This document shows positions 50,088 through 58,622 of a stretch of 64,000 bases of DNA, in pieces. The position numbers and the translations under genes are program-made. The DNA comes from CAZWRV01 sp964636325 (GTDB lineage Bacteria; Verrucomicrobiota; Lentisphaeria; Victivallales; GWF2-50-93): NCBI GenBank assembly GCA_964636325.1, contig CAZWRV010000013.1, forward strand, positions 1 through 64,000, read 5' to 3'. The notes beneath the pieces are model-generated. The model made no database searches, was not told the DNA's origin, and was given only the letters and a program-made list of their open reading frames with translations. How positions within the stretch are numbered: the stretch's first letter is position 1; the number at the start of each line of letters is the position of its first letter.

Positions 50088-51209
50088 ATGTGGGTTATGT
50101 TGGACGCTATGCTTCCGTTCGTGATAGACCGCCACAGCCGTATCAGCCTGACCAAGCAGGTGACAGATGGTCTGCGTCGAGCCATCGAGACTGGACACTT
50201 CAAGGCAGGAGCCCGGCTTCCCACGATGCTTGAAGTCGCCTCGGAGTTGTCCGTCAGCCTCGACGTGGTTCGTACTGCCATAGCCCGCCTTTCGCGCGAA
50301 GACCTGCTTACCGCCCGTCGCGGCCGCGGGATAGAGGTCTGCCCCGCCGGAAGCAGGCAGCGCTGGCAGGCGCATGTGCTCTACCTTCATTGGCCGGGTG
50401 CCATATCCTTCTTCGAGGCGGTGTCGGGCGAGACGATGGTCGAGGAGCTGCAGTTACTGCGTATTTTGGTGACGCCGGTGCATATGAACTATGCTGAAAT
50501 CAATTCCGGCTTCCCATTGCTCAGGTTTGTAGCCGACGCAGGCCCTGTCGACATGGCGCTCGTATCGGGAGGAGCCAAGGAAGTAGGCATTTTGCTGACC
50601 GAAAAGGAAATACCGTTCATACACATGTCAGCCCCGGTGGAACCGCTGTCGCGCCTTGCCGTCCGGCATGTGGTGGAGGAACGCACCGGTGCGATGAAGC
50701 AGGCCGCCGAACATGCAGCCAGACTCGGGACAAGAACTATGCTGATTCTGAACCCCGGTGGCGGCGGCTACGGCGACATGAGGCGGATTGCCGAGGCCGT
50801 CGGAATTTCGGTGGCTGTCCTGGAGGCTCCGCCCGACAAATCCCTCGGGGCTCCGGCGTCGGTCGAACAGGGCGGCCTGAAGGCCATGGCCCGATGGCTG
50901 GAATCCGGCGCAAGCCTGCCCGATCTTATATTTTTCCCTGACGATTATGTTGCGTCCGGCGGTCTGACGGCGCTCCTGGACCGCGGCGTCAGTATCCCGC
51001 GAGACGTGCAGGTGATTTCCTGGGCGAACCGCAACCTCGGCCCGATTTTCCCCCTTCCGCTCACCCGCATCGAGAACGATCCGGTTGAGACAGGCAAGAG
51101 ACTTGCAGGCATCGTCGTCGACGCACTGAAGAAGCCGCATAAGAAAGTCAGGAAGGCTATCGCCATCGGCCCCAGGTTCATCGTCGGGGAAACGACCGCC
51201 AGACGGTGA
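50088..51209 (+). CDS. GntR-LacI hybrid transcription regulator
   Basis: A 373-residue regulator. The N-terminal GntR winged helix has SLTKQVTDGLRRAIETGHFKAGARLPTMLEVASEL and ARLSREDLLTARRGRGIEV (read in parts). The rest is a periplasmic-binding-protein/LacI-type sensor (LPDLIFFPDDYVASGGLTALLDRGVSIPRDVQVISW). This combination, in place of GntR-FCD, is typical of PVC sugar regulators. Divergence from the pilin-like and glycosidase genes suggests it controls them in response to a sugar. The start is uncertain: ATGs at 50097 and 50109 are also possible. Confidence 0.85.
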   Translation: MWVMLDAMLPFVIDRHSRISLTKQVTDGLRRAIETGHFKAGARLPTMLEVASELSVSLDVVRTAIARLSREDLLTARRGRGIEVCPAGSRQRWQAHVLYLHWPGAISFFEAVSGETMVEELQLLRILVTPVHMNYAEINSGFPLLRFVADAGPVDMALVSGGAKEVGILLTEKEIPFIHMSAPVEPLSRLAVRHVVEERTGAMKQAAEHAARLGTRTMLILNPGGGGYGDMRRIAEAVGISVAVLEAPPDKSLGAPASVEQGGLKAMARWLESGASLPDLIFFPDDYVASGGLTALLDRGVSIPRDVQVISWANRNLGPIFPLPLTRIENDPVETGKRLAGIVVDALKKPHKKVRKAIAIGPRFIVGETTARR

Positions 51210-51373
51210 TTTATAGAGATCTGGGTATTGTCATGATTGTCGAGTTTCAGTGAAGATAATCAGATAACTTCATCCTGCACTTTGTCCAGAACTTATTCAT
51301 GGATAGCACGATGCAAGATAGTTTAGGACAAAGATCGCGATTAAGACGTTCGAATTTCAGGGGGAGGTAAAGC

Positions 51374-52033
51374 ATGAAAATCATTGCGTTCAACGGGAGT
51401 CCGAGGAAGAAATGGAACACGGCGACGCTGCTCGAGAAGACGCTCGAAGGTGCGGCGGCGCAGGGCGCGAAGACCGAGCTCGTACACCTCTACGACATCA
51501 ATTTCAAAGGCTGCGTGGGCTGCCTCGCGTGCAAGACGGTCGGGGGCAGGAGCTACGGGAAATGCGCCATCCGCGACGATCTGAGGCCGGTCCTCGCAAG
51601 GGCGGCCGAGGCCGACGGCATCATCGTCGGCTCGCCGATCTACTTCGGCAGCCTTACCGGGGAGGCGAGATCCTTCATCGAGCGACTTCTTTATCCGTAT
51701 CTGGCATACACTGATCCGCCGCAGAGCATTTTCAAAAGGAAACTGAGGGCCGCCCTCGTCTACACCATGAACGTCACCGAGGAGGACATGAAGAAGCGCG
51801 GCTACGCCCAGCACCTCGGCATCCTAGAGATGGTGACCAAGCTGATCTTCGGCTCCCTGGAAACCCTCCACTGTTTCGACACGTTGATGGTGGACGACTA
51901 TTCGAAGATATACGCGCCGCGCTTCGACCCCGCAATGAAGGCCGCCAGCCGTAAGAAAGTCTTCCCAGAGGACTGCAGAAGGGCTGTCGAGCTGGGCGGC
52001 AGACTCGCCATGAAGCAGGCGGATTCCAAATAA
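51374..52033 (+). CDS. flavodoxin-like NAD(P)H reductase / iron-sulfur flavoprotein family
   Basis: A 219-residue FMN protein. KIIAFNGSPRKKWNTATLLEKTLEGA is the flavodoxin-fold phosphate loop, GIIVGSPIYFGSLTGEARSFIERL the second FMN-contact region. INFKGCVGCLACKTVGGRSYGKCAIRDD supplies three closely spaced cysteines plus one more, as in iron-sulfur flavoproteins of the multimeric WrbA-related family. It would be a redox enzyme; the electron partner is unknown. GGGGGAGG directly before ATG 51374 gives a strong start. The stop codon abuts the terminator of the convergent ribosomal operon. Confidence 0.82.
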   Translation: MKIIAFNGSPRKKWNTATLLEKTLEGAAAQGAKTELVHLYDINFKGCVGCLACKTVGGRSYGKCAIRDDLRPVLARAAEADGIIVGSPIYFGSLTGEARSFIERLLYPYLAYTDPPQSIFKRKLRAALVYTMNVTEEDMKKRGYAQHLGILEMVTKLIFGSLETLHCFDTLMVDDYSKIYAPRFDPAMKAASRKKVFPEDCRRAVELGGRLAMKQADSK

Positions 52034-52074
52034 AAAAGCCGGAGGCCGGAGAGCTGGTTCTCCGGCGATCCGGC
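52032..52074 (-). terminator. rho-independent terminator of the ribosomal operon
   Basis: On the minus strand GCCGGA (52074-52069), then GCCGGAG (52066-52060), loop, CTCCGGC (52051-52045), and TCCGGC (52043-52038), followed by TTTTTT (52037-52032). The nested 13-bp GC stem with a six-T tail is a strong terminator placed 34 bases after the rpsS stop. Confidence 0.85.
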
Positions 52075-52107
52075 ACATTTTGACGGTCTTGGCTGGGAGT
52101 GGCCGCC

Positions 52108-52386
52108 TCAGGTGGCGGTCTTGCCGCTGATGATTCCGTGGACCTTGAACGTGCGCGTCTGGGCGAATTCGCCGAGCCTATGGCCGACCATGTTTTCGGT
52201 CACGAACACGTTGATGAAGGTCTTGCCGTTGTGGACGTTGAAGGTGTGTCCGACGAAGTCCGGGATGATCATCGACCGGCGCGACCATGTCTTGATGGGC
52301 TTCTTCTGGCCCGCCCTGCCGATGGCCTGGACCTTCTTCATCAGGTGCTCGTCTACGAACGGCCCTTTTTTGACTGATCTTGCCAT
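52108..52386 (-). CDS. rpsS: 30S ribosomal protein uS19
   Basis: A 92-residue protein starting MARSVKKGPFVDEHLMKKV with the conserved TWSRRSMIIPDFVGHT and FVTENMVGHRLGEFAQTRTF. The start codon directly follows the rplB stop. In most bacteria rplV comes next; here a terminator follows instead, so the S10 operon stops after rpsS. Confidence 0.98.
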   Translation of the reverse strand: MARSVKKGPFVDEHLMKKVQAIGRAGQKKPIKTWSRRSMIIPDFVGHTFNVHNGKTFINVFVTENMVGHRLGEFAQTRTFKVHGIISGKTAT

Positions 52387-53214
52387 TTATTTTTTCCTCC
52401 GTTCTATGATGAACCTCTTGGAAGCCTTCCTGCGGTTGCGGGTCTTTCCGCCCTTGGCGAGCTTGCCCCATGGCGAACGGGGATGTCCGCCGCCGCTGGA
52501 TCTGCCCTCGCCGCCGCCCATCGGATGGTCGATGGGGTTCATGACGACGCCGCGTACATGCGGTCTGCGGCCGAGGTAGCGCTTGCGCCCGGCCTTTCCG
52601 AGCTTGATGTTCATGTGCTCGAGGTTTCCGACCTGTCCGATGGTGGCCTTGCAGTTGACGTGGAGCATCCTGATCTCGCCGCTGGGGAGCTTGACCTGCG
52701 CGTATTCGCCCTCCTTGGAGCGGATCTGCGCGAGCTGTCCGGCGGAGCGGACGAGCTTTGCGCCTCGTCCCGGGGCCATCTCGATGCTGTGTATCTCGAC
52801 GCCTACGGGTATGTTCTTGAGCTTCATCGCGTTGCCGGGCTTGATCTCGGCCTTGTCGGCGCTCATGACGACGTCGCCGACCTTGAGGCCGACGGGGGCG
52901 AGGATGTATCTCTTTTCGCCGTCCTTGTAGGCGAGGAGTGCGATGTTGGCGCTCCTGTTGGGGTCGTATTCGATCGTCTTCACGGTGCACGGGACTCCGT
53001 CCTTGTCGCGGTTGAAGTCTATGTGCCTGAAGGCGCGCTTAGCGCCGCCGCCGCGGAAGCGCGTCGTGATCCTGCCCTGCGTGTTCCTTCCTCCGCGGGA
53101 GCGTTTTCCGACGGTCAGCGATTTTTCGGGACGGGAGGCGGTGATCTCGGAAAAGTCCGAGACGGTCATCTGCCTCCTGCTCGGGGTGATCGGCCTGAAA
53201 TTCTTGAGTGGCAT
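52387..53214 (-). CDS. rplB: 50S ribosomal protein uL2
   Basis: A 275-residue protein. GRNTQGRITTRFRGGGAKR in the N-terminal half, and the near-universal C-terminal GVVMNPIDHPMGGGEGRSSGG with the histidine important for peptidyl transfer, identify L2. Length is normal. It lies between rplW (27 bases before) and rpsS (adjacent). Confidence 0.98.
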   Translation of the reverse strand: MPLKNFRPITPSRRQMTVSDFSEITASRPEKSLTVGKRSRGGRNTQGRITTRFRGGGAKRAFRHIDFNRDKDGVPCTVKTIEYDPNRSANIALLAYKDGEKRYILAPVGLKVGDVVMSADKAEIKPGNAMKLKNIPVGVEIHSIEMAPGRGAKLVRSAGQLAQIRSKEGEYAQVKLPSGEIRMLHVNCKATIGQVGNLEHMNIKLGKAGRKRYLGRRPHVRGVVMNPIDHPMGGGEGRSSGGGHPRSPWGKLAKGGKTRNRRKASKRFIIERRKK

Positions 53215-53241
53215 GTTAAACCTCGGTTTTCGGGATTTCGT

Positions 53242-53523
53242 TCATACGATTTCGATGGAGCCCTTGGACAGGGTGATCACGGCCTTCCTGAAGTCTGGGC
53301 GCCGGCCCTGCTTCATCATCCTGCCGAGCCTTTTCGGCTTTCCGCGGACGTTCATGATGTTGACGGCCGCGACCTCGACATCATATAGCTTCTCAACCGC
53401 GTGCTTGACCTCTATCTTGTTGGCGTTGGAATCGACCTTGAATACATACTTGTTCTTCTCCTTGAGGTCCATGGACCTTTCGGTGACGAGCATAGTCTTT
53501 ATCGTGGAATAAGGATTTCTCAT
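53242..53523 (-). CDS. rplW: 50S ribosomal protein uL23
   Basis: A 93-residue protein at the exit of the polypeptide tunnel. The pattern KNKYVFKVDSNANKIEVKHAVEKLYDVEVAAVN is the typical L23 core. It starts one base after the rplD stop. Normal length and order in the S10 operon. Confidence 0.96.
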   Translation of the reverse strand: MRNPYSTIKTMLVTERSMDLKEKNKYVFKVDSNANKIEVKHAVEKLYDVEVAAVNIMNVRGKPKRLGRMMKQGRRPDFRKAVITLSKGSIEIV

Positions 53524-53524
53524 C

Positions 53525-54160
53525 TCAGGCTCCTTTTTCTATTCGTTTGAGGAAGACGTCCACGGCGTCCTTTGCGATCAGGATCCTTTCGTGGAGCAGC
53601 ATCTGGTACGTATTGACGTTGGCGGCCTTTGCCACCTCGAAGCCCTGGAGGTTGCCCGAGGCCCGCGCCAGGTTCTCATCCGGAGCCTGAACCAACATGA
53701 GCGTGTTGGATGTGGCATTGAGTTTTTTAAGGGCTCCTGCAAGGGTCTTCGTCTTGTGGTCAGGAAGAACCGCGCTCTCGAGGACGGCGACGGCCCCCTC
53801 CTTGACCCGCTCGGAAAATGCGCGTCTGAGGGCCATTGCCAGCATTTTCCTGTTGAGCTTCTTGGCATAGCTGCGCGGCTTGGGGCCGAATGTGACGCCG
53901 CCGTGCCTCCATAACGGGCTGCGGTTGCTTCCTGCGCGCGCCCTGCCTGTGCCCTTCTGGCGCCACGGCTTCGCGCCGCCGCCGCTCACCTCGGACTTGA
54001 TCTTGGTGCTTGCCGTTCCAGCGCGGACTCCGGCGAGATGGGCGACCACCGCGTCGTGGACGAGCTGCGCGCCCTTTTCGAGCTCGAGATAGCGGTCTTC
54101 GATCTCGAGCCCGCCCTTCACGTTTCCATCCAAATCCACAATGTCAAGTTTCATAGCCAT
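53525..54160 (-). CDS. rplD: 50S ribosomal protein uL4
   Basis: A 211-residue protein. KPWRQKGTGRARAGSNRSPLWRHGGVTFGPKPR (read in parts) is the conserved tunnel loop of L4; LMLVQAPDENLARASGNL lies near the C-terminus. In enteric bacteria L4 also represses its own S10 operon; whether this happens here cannot be seen. It begins 15 bases after rplC. Confidence 0.97.
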   Translation of the reverse strand: MAMKLDIVDLDGNVKGGLEIEDRYLELEKGAQLVHDAVVAHLAGVRAGTASTKIKSEVSGGGAKPWRQKGTGRARAGSNRSPLWRHGGVTFGPKPRSYAKKLNRKMLAMALRRAFSERVKEGAVAVLESAVLPDHKTKTLAGALKKLNATSNTLMLVQAPDENLARASGNLQGFEVAKAANVNTYQMLLHERILIAKDAVDVFLKRIEKGA

Positions 54161-54175
54161 AAGAGATCACCTGCC

Positions 54176-54820
54176 TTACTTTTTGATGTTGCTCTTCTTG
54201 ATGGCGCTTTTAACGACGAGGATGCCGTTGTTCGGCCCCGGAACCGCGCCTTTTATGAAAAGCAGGTTGTCCTCCAGGGCGACCTTTACGACCCTGAGGT
54301 TCTGCACCGTCCTCATTGCATGGCCCAGATGTCCGGGCATCCTCTTTCCCTTGATGATGTTTCCAGGCTTCTCCTTGCATCCTATGGAGCCGCCCCTCCT
54401 GTGCCATCCTCCGCCATGGCTTGCGCGTCCGCCTGCGAAGTGATGCCTCTTGACGACGCCCTGGAATCCGCGACCCTTCGTGGTGCCGAGGACATCGACG
54501 AACTCGTCCTGCTTGAATATGTCGGCCCTGACGACGTCGCCGGGCTTCGCCTCGGGGTTTTTGTCGAGCCTGATCTCGCCGATTGTTTCCGGGGGCGCCT
54601 CGACGCCGGCGGCCTTGCAGACGCCCTGTATGGCCTTGCTTGCGTTCCTGATCTTCCTGGTTCCGAATCCGAGCTGGAGCGCCGCGTAGCCGTGCTTCTC
54701 GACGGTCCTGACGCCCAGGACGGGGCACGGCCCCGCGAGGACGACGGTCACTGGAGTCAGAACTCCCTTCTCGTCATAGACTTGCGTCATTCCGAGCTTT
54801 CTTGCGATGATGCCTTTCAT
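54176..54820 (-). CDS. rplC: 50S ribosomal protein uL3
   Basis: A 214-residue protein from ATG 54820, where AGGAGG precedes; the longer frame to 54901 reads through the leader and is rejected. MKGIIARKLGMTQVYDEKGV is the conserved start, and GGRASHGGGWHRRGGSIG the glutamine-modification loop region (the usual HGS variants). It is separated from rpsJ by 180 bases, unusually long within this operon. Confidence 0.96.
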   Translation of the reverse strand: MKGIIARKLGMTQVYDEKGVLTPVTVVLAGPCPVLGVRTVEKHGYAALQLGFGTRKIRNASKAIQGVCKAAGVEAPPETIGEIRLDKNPEAKPGDVVRADIFKQDEFVDVLGTTKGRGFQGVVKRHHFAGGRASHGGGWHRRGGSIGCKEKPGNIIKGKRMPGHLGHAMRTVQNLRVVKVALEDNLLFIKGAVPGPNNGILVVKSAIKKSNIKK

Positions 54821-55000
54821 TTTTCCTCCTGGCACATGCCGGCCTGATGCGGCAGCGGTGCCTGCTTTGTTGCGGCCTGGCTGGGCGCCGAGTTCCGGCA
54901 ACGGGCTTTTGAACGCCCAATGCCTTCCAACGGCGGCCCGGGTTCAGCCCCATGGCGGGGAGGAACCCTCAGCCCTGCCCGTTTTTCCTCAAGACGGACG

Positions 55001-55330
55001 TCAGCCGATCTTGATCGTTATATCCACTCCGGCGGGAAGGTTGAGCTTCTTGAGCTCGTCCACCGTCTTCGCGGACGGGTTGATGATGTCGATGAGCCTC
55101 TTGTGCGTCCTGATTTCGAACTGGTCCATTGACTTCTTGTCGACGTGCGGCGAGCGGTTCACGGTGAACCGTTCGATCCTAGTCGGCAGCGGGACGGGAC
55201 CTGCGACGACGGCGCCGGTCCTCTTGACCGTGTTGACGATTTCGGAGACGGACTGGTCGAGGATCCTGTGGTCGAATGCCTGCAGGCGTATGCGTATCAC
55301 CTGCTTCTTCGATGCTGTTGCTGCGCTCAT
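55001..55330 (-). CDS. rpsJ: 30S ribosomal protein uS10
   Basis: A 109-residue protein. IRIRLQAFDHRILDQSV and GPVPLPTRIERFTVNRSPHVDKKSMDQFEIRTHKRLIDI (in parts) are the S10 hallmarks. Its ATG overlaps the fusA stop by four bases, so tufA, which often separates them, is missing and fusA and rpsJ are translationally coupled. Confidence 0.98.
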   Translation of the reverse strand: MSAATASKKQVIRIRLQAFDHRILDQSVSEIVNTVKRTGAVVAGPVPLPTRIERFTVNRSPHVDKKSMDQFEIRTHKRLIDIINPSAKTVDELKKLNLPAGVDITIKIG

Positions 55331-57435
55331 ATCTGCTCCAGTATCTGTTTTTGGATTTCTGCTGTAACTTTATCGAAATGAGAGGGTTCCATGGAATATG
55401 AAGCCCTGCCCTTTGAGAGCGATCTGATCGCGGTGGCGTAGCCGAACAGCTCGGAGAGGGGCGCATGCGCCATGACCTTGGACAGGTTGCCCTCCGAGTC
55501 GACTTCGACGACCTGGCCGCGCCTCCCCGAGATGTCTCCGATAATGTCGCCGAGGGAGGTGTCCGGCACGGTGATCTCGAGTTTCATTATGGGCTCGAGT
55601 ATGGTGATTCCGGCCTTCCTTGCGGCGTCCTTGAAGGCCATGGAGCCAGCGATCTTGAATGCGAGGTCGGAGGAGTCCACGGGGTGGTAGGAGCCGTCGA
55701 GGATGTTGACGTTCAGGTCCACGACCGGGAATCCGGCGAGGACGCCGGATGTTGCGGCCTCCTTGATGCCGTTCTCCACGGATTTGATGTATTCCTTGGG
55801 GATCGCGCCGCCCGTGATCTTGTTCTCGATCGTGAATCCGTATCCGCGCTCCTTGGGCTCGATGCTGATCACGACATGGCCGTACTGTCCCCTTCCGCCG
55901 GTCTGCTTGATGAACTTGGCGTCCGACTCCGAGGCCCTGTTCACAGTCTCCCTGTATGCGACCTGGGGTTTTCCGGTCTTCGCCTCGACCTTGAACTCCC
56001 TGAATATCCTGTCCTTGATGATGTCCAGATGCAGCTCGCCCATTCCCGAGATTATGGTCTGGCCGGTCTCCACGTCGCTGCGCATGATGAAGGTGGGGTC
56101 CTCATCGGCCATTGATGCGAGGGCCTGGAAGAGCCTGTCTCGCTCCGCGGAGGACTTTGCCTCGACGGCCATTGAGATTACGGGGTCGGGGAAGGTCATG
56201 GATTCGAGGGCTATGGGCCTGTTCTTGACGCAGATCGTGTCGCCGGTGGTGACGTTCCTGAGGCCGACGGCCGCGGCGATGTCGCCGCTGAAGACGGACT
56301 CGATCTCCTCCCTGTGGTTGGCGTGCATCTGGAGGAGGCGTCCGAGGCGCTCGACGGAGTCTGTCCTCGGGTTGTATACCGCCATGCCCCTGTGGGCGGT
56401 GCCGGAGTAGACCCTGAAGAAAGTGAGCTTTCCGACATAGGAGTCGTTTAATATCTTGAACGCCAGGGCGGCGAACGGCTGGTCGTCGCCGACATGCCTG
56501 GATATGCTTTTTTCAGTGGCGGGGTCGGAGCCCTTGATCTCCCATACGTCGACGGGCGAAGGCAGGTAGTCGATAACGCAGTCCAGGAGCGGCTGTATGC
56601 CCTTGTTCTTGAACGCGGTGCCGCACACGACGGGGACGACCTCGCACGCGATGGTCCTCCTCCTGAGCGATTCCTTTATGGTGGCGATATCGGGCTTCCT
56701 GTCGTGGAGGAAGTGGTCCATTATCACCTCGTCGACCTCGGCGAGGCATTCGACGATGTGATGGAGCGCGTCCTCGACCCGGGCGGCCATCTCCGCCGGA
56801 ATCTCGCCGAAGTAGTATTTCTTGCCCATGTCTTCCGATTCGAAATATACGGCCTTGCCCGCGAGGATGTCGATAACGCCCTCGAAGGCATCCTCCGAGC
56901 CTATGGGAAGCTGGATCGGTATTGCGATGGCGCCCAGGTTGGATCTTATCTGCTCGACGACCTTCGTGAAGTCCGCGCCCGTCCTGTCCATCTTGTTGAC
57001 GAAGGCGATTATCGGGACGTTGTATTTCCTGGACTGCCTCCAGACCGTCTCGGACTGCGGCTGTACGCCTCCGACGGCGCAGAACACGGCCACGGCGCCG
57101 TCGAGGACGCGGAGTGAGCGCTCCACTTCCGCGGTGAAGTCGACATGTCCGGGCGTGTCGATAATGTTGATCCTGTGGTCGTTCCAGTAGCACGTGGTCG
57201 CGGCGGAGCTTATGGTGATGCCGCGCTCCTGCTCCTGCACCATCCAGTCCATGGTGGCGGTGCCCTCGTGGACCTCGCCCATCTTGTAGTTGACGCCGGT
57301 GTAGTATAGGATGCGCTCGGTAATGGTGGTCTTGCCGGCGTCGATGTGGGCCATGATGCCGATGTTCCTCACGTTGGAGAGGCGCACCGGCCGTCCCTCG
57401 GCCTCGACATATTCTCTTTTTAAGGTCTGGTACAT
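55327..57435 (-). CDS. fusA: translation elongation factor G
   Basis: A 702-residue GTPase that drives ribosome translocation. G1 is AHIDAGKTT, the switch region contains MDWMVQEQERGITISSAATT, G3 is IDTPGHVDF, G4 is FVNKMDRTG. Domains II-V follow with the usual GMGELHLDI and GYGFTIENKITGGAIPKEYI. AGGA lies before the start. It is 100 bases downstream of rpsG. Confidence 0.98.
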   Translation of the reverse strand: MYQTLKREYVEAEGRPVRLSNVRNIGIMAHIDAGKTTITERILYYTGVNYKMGEVHEGTATMDWMVQEQERGITISSAATTCYWNDHRINIIDTPGHVDFTAEVERSLRVLDGAVAVFCAVGGVQPQSETVWRQSRKYNVPIIAFVNKMDRTGADFTKVVEQIRSNLGAIAIPIQLPIGSEDAFEGVIDILAGKAVYFESEDMGKKYYFGEIPAEMAARVEDALHHIVECLAEVDEVIMDHFLHDRKPDIATIKESLRRRTIACEVVPVVCGTAFKNKGIQPLLDCVIDYLPSPVDVWEIKGSDPATEKSISRHVGDDQPFAALAFKILNDSYVGKLTFFRVYSGTAHRGMAVYNPRTDSVERLGRLLQMHANHREEIESVFSGDIAAAVGLRNVTTGDTICVKNRPIALESMTFPDPVISMAVEAKSSAERDRLFQALASMADEDPTFIMRSDVETGQTIISGMGELHLDIIKDRIFREFKVEAKTGKPQVAYRETVNRASESDAKFIKQTGGRGQYGHVVISIEPKERGYGFTIENKITGGAIPKEYIKSVENGIKEAATSGVLAGFPVVDLNVNILDGSYHPVDSSDLAFKIAGSMAFKDAARKAGITILEPIMKLEITVPDTSLGDIIGDISGRRGQVVEVDSEGNLSKVMAHAPLSELFGYATAIRSLSKGRASYSMEPSHFDKVTAEIQKQILEQI

Positions 57436-57535
57436 TTTTCCTAAAAGCGGGCTACGTCCGCAACATAAAAATTCGAAATCCGAATTTCATAAACGCTTAG
57501 TTGAAGCATAAGAGCCTGAAACAAGGGCGCCGGCT

Positions 57536-58006
57536 TCACCACCTGTAGTGCGCAAAGGCCTTGTTGGCCTGAGCCATCTTGTGGGTGTCCTCCTTCTTTT
57601 TTATCGAGGAGCCCTGGTTTTCGAAGGCGTCCAGGAGCTCGGCGGCGAGGGCCTCCTTGAGGGGCATGCCTTTCCTGCCGTCGGCGTACTGCGTGATCCA
57701 GCGCATGGCTACGGCGACCTGCCTTTCGGAGTTGACCTCCACCGGGACCTGATATGTCGCGCCGCCTACCCGGCGGCTCTTGACTTCGAGCTTGGGCTTG
57801 ACGTTTTCCAGGGACTGCAGGAAGACCTCCAGCGGTTCCATTTCCTTCTTCTTCTGCTTTATCACGTCGAACGCGCCGTATACGATCCTCTGTGCGGTCG
57901 ACTTCTTGCCGCGCTTCATTATCGTGTTGATAAGGCGGGCGACCAGTTCGCTGTTGTACTTCACGTCCGGCGAGAGCTGCCTTTTCACAGTCTTGCGTCT
58001 TCTCAT
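57536..58006 (-). CDS. rpsG: 30S ribosomal protein uS7
   Basis: A 156-residue protein. MRRRKTVKRQLSPDVKYNSELVARLINTIMKRGKKSTAQ (in parts) and VEVKSRRVGGATYQVPVEV identify S7. In E. coli it controls translation by binding the rpsL-rpsG spacer; here a strongly structured spacer also precedes it. Confidence 0.98.
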   Translation of the reverse strand: MRRRKTVKRQLSPDVKYNSELVARLINTIMKRGKKSTAQRIVYGAFDVIKQKKKEMEPLEVFLQSLENVKPKLEVKSRRVGGATYQVPVEVNSERQVAVAMRWITQYADGRKGMPLKEALAAELLDAFENQGSSIKKKEDTHKMAQANKAFAHYRW

Positions 58007-58033
58007 AGTGATATTCCCTGGATTACCTGTTAT

Positions 58034-58105
58034 GGGCCAGCTGGCCCGTTATGTTTATCAATAAAAACTGCCGACACCCTTGTTTCTGACGGGATGCCGA
58101 CAGTT
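58034..58105 (-). promoter_or_regulatory. structured rpsL-rpsG spacer: attenuator-like hairpin and palindrome
   Basis: On the minus strand AACTGTCGGCATCCC (58105-58091) pairs over an 11-base loop with GGGTGTCGGCAGTT (58079-58066), allowing three G-U pairs, and is followed by TTTATT. A perfect GGGCCAGCTGGCCC palindrome (58034-58047) follows, 28 bases before the rpsG start. The first hairpin has the form of a terminator or attenuator; the pair could also be an S7 control site. Confidence 0.55.
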
Positions 58106-58138
58106 CAAACTACCGATTTCAGCGGATCTGAAGCGGTC

Positions 58139-58525
58139 CTACTTGGCCGCCGCCTCTTTAGGCCTTTTCGCCCCGTACTGCGAGCGGGCCTGCCTGCGCT
58201 TCTCGATGCCGAGGCAGTCGAGAGTTCCGCGCACGATATGGTAGCGGACGCCGGGTAGGTCGCGGACACGGCCGCCCCTGACGAGGACGACGGAGTGCTC
58301 CTGGAGGTTGTGCCCTTCGCCGCCTATGTATGCGGTGACCTCCTGCCCGTTCGTCAGGCGCACCCTGGCGATTTTGCGGAGGGCCGAGTTAGGCTTCTTG
58401 GGCGTCCTCGTGGTCACCTGAAGGCACACCCCGCGCCGCTGCGGGCATCCTTCCAGGGCGCGGACCTTGGTCTTCTTGAACTTCTTGTCGCGTCCTTTTC
58501 TGACAAGCTGGTTGATTGTCGGCAT
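58139..58525 (-). CDS. rpsL: 30S ribosomal protein uS12
   Basis: A 128-residue protein. MPTINQLVRKGR, KKPNSALRKIARVRLTNG (including the lysine region altered in streptomycin resistance; the wild-type PNSALRK is present) and HSVVLVRGGRVRDLPGVRYH are standard. It lies 97 bases after rpoC. Confidence 0.98.
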   Translation of the reverse strand: MPTINQLVRKGRDKKFKKTKVRALEGCPQRRGVCLQVTTRTPKKPNSALRKIARVRLTNGQEVTAYIGGEGHNLQEHSVVLVRGGRVRDLPGVRYHIVRGTLDCLGIEKRRQARSQYGAKRPKEAAAK

Positions 58526-58622
58526 AATTTTTCCCTGACTGTTTTATTGAGATTTCCCCGGATTCGATAAAACGGGCATGCAATATATCCTGCCGGAGCT
58601 GCAATGCAAGCTCCGCCGCGCG

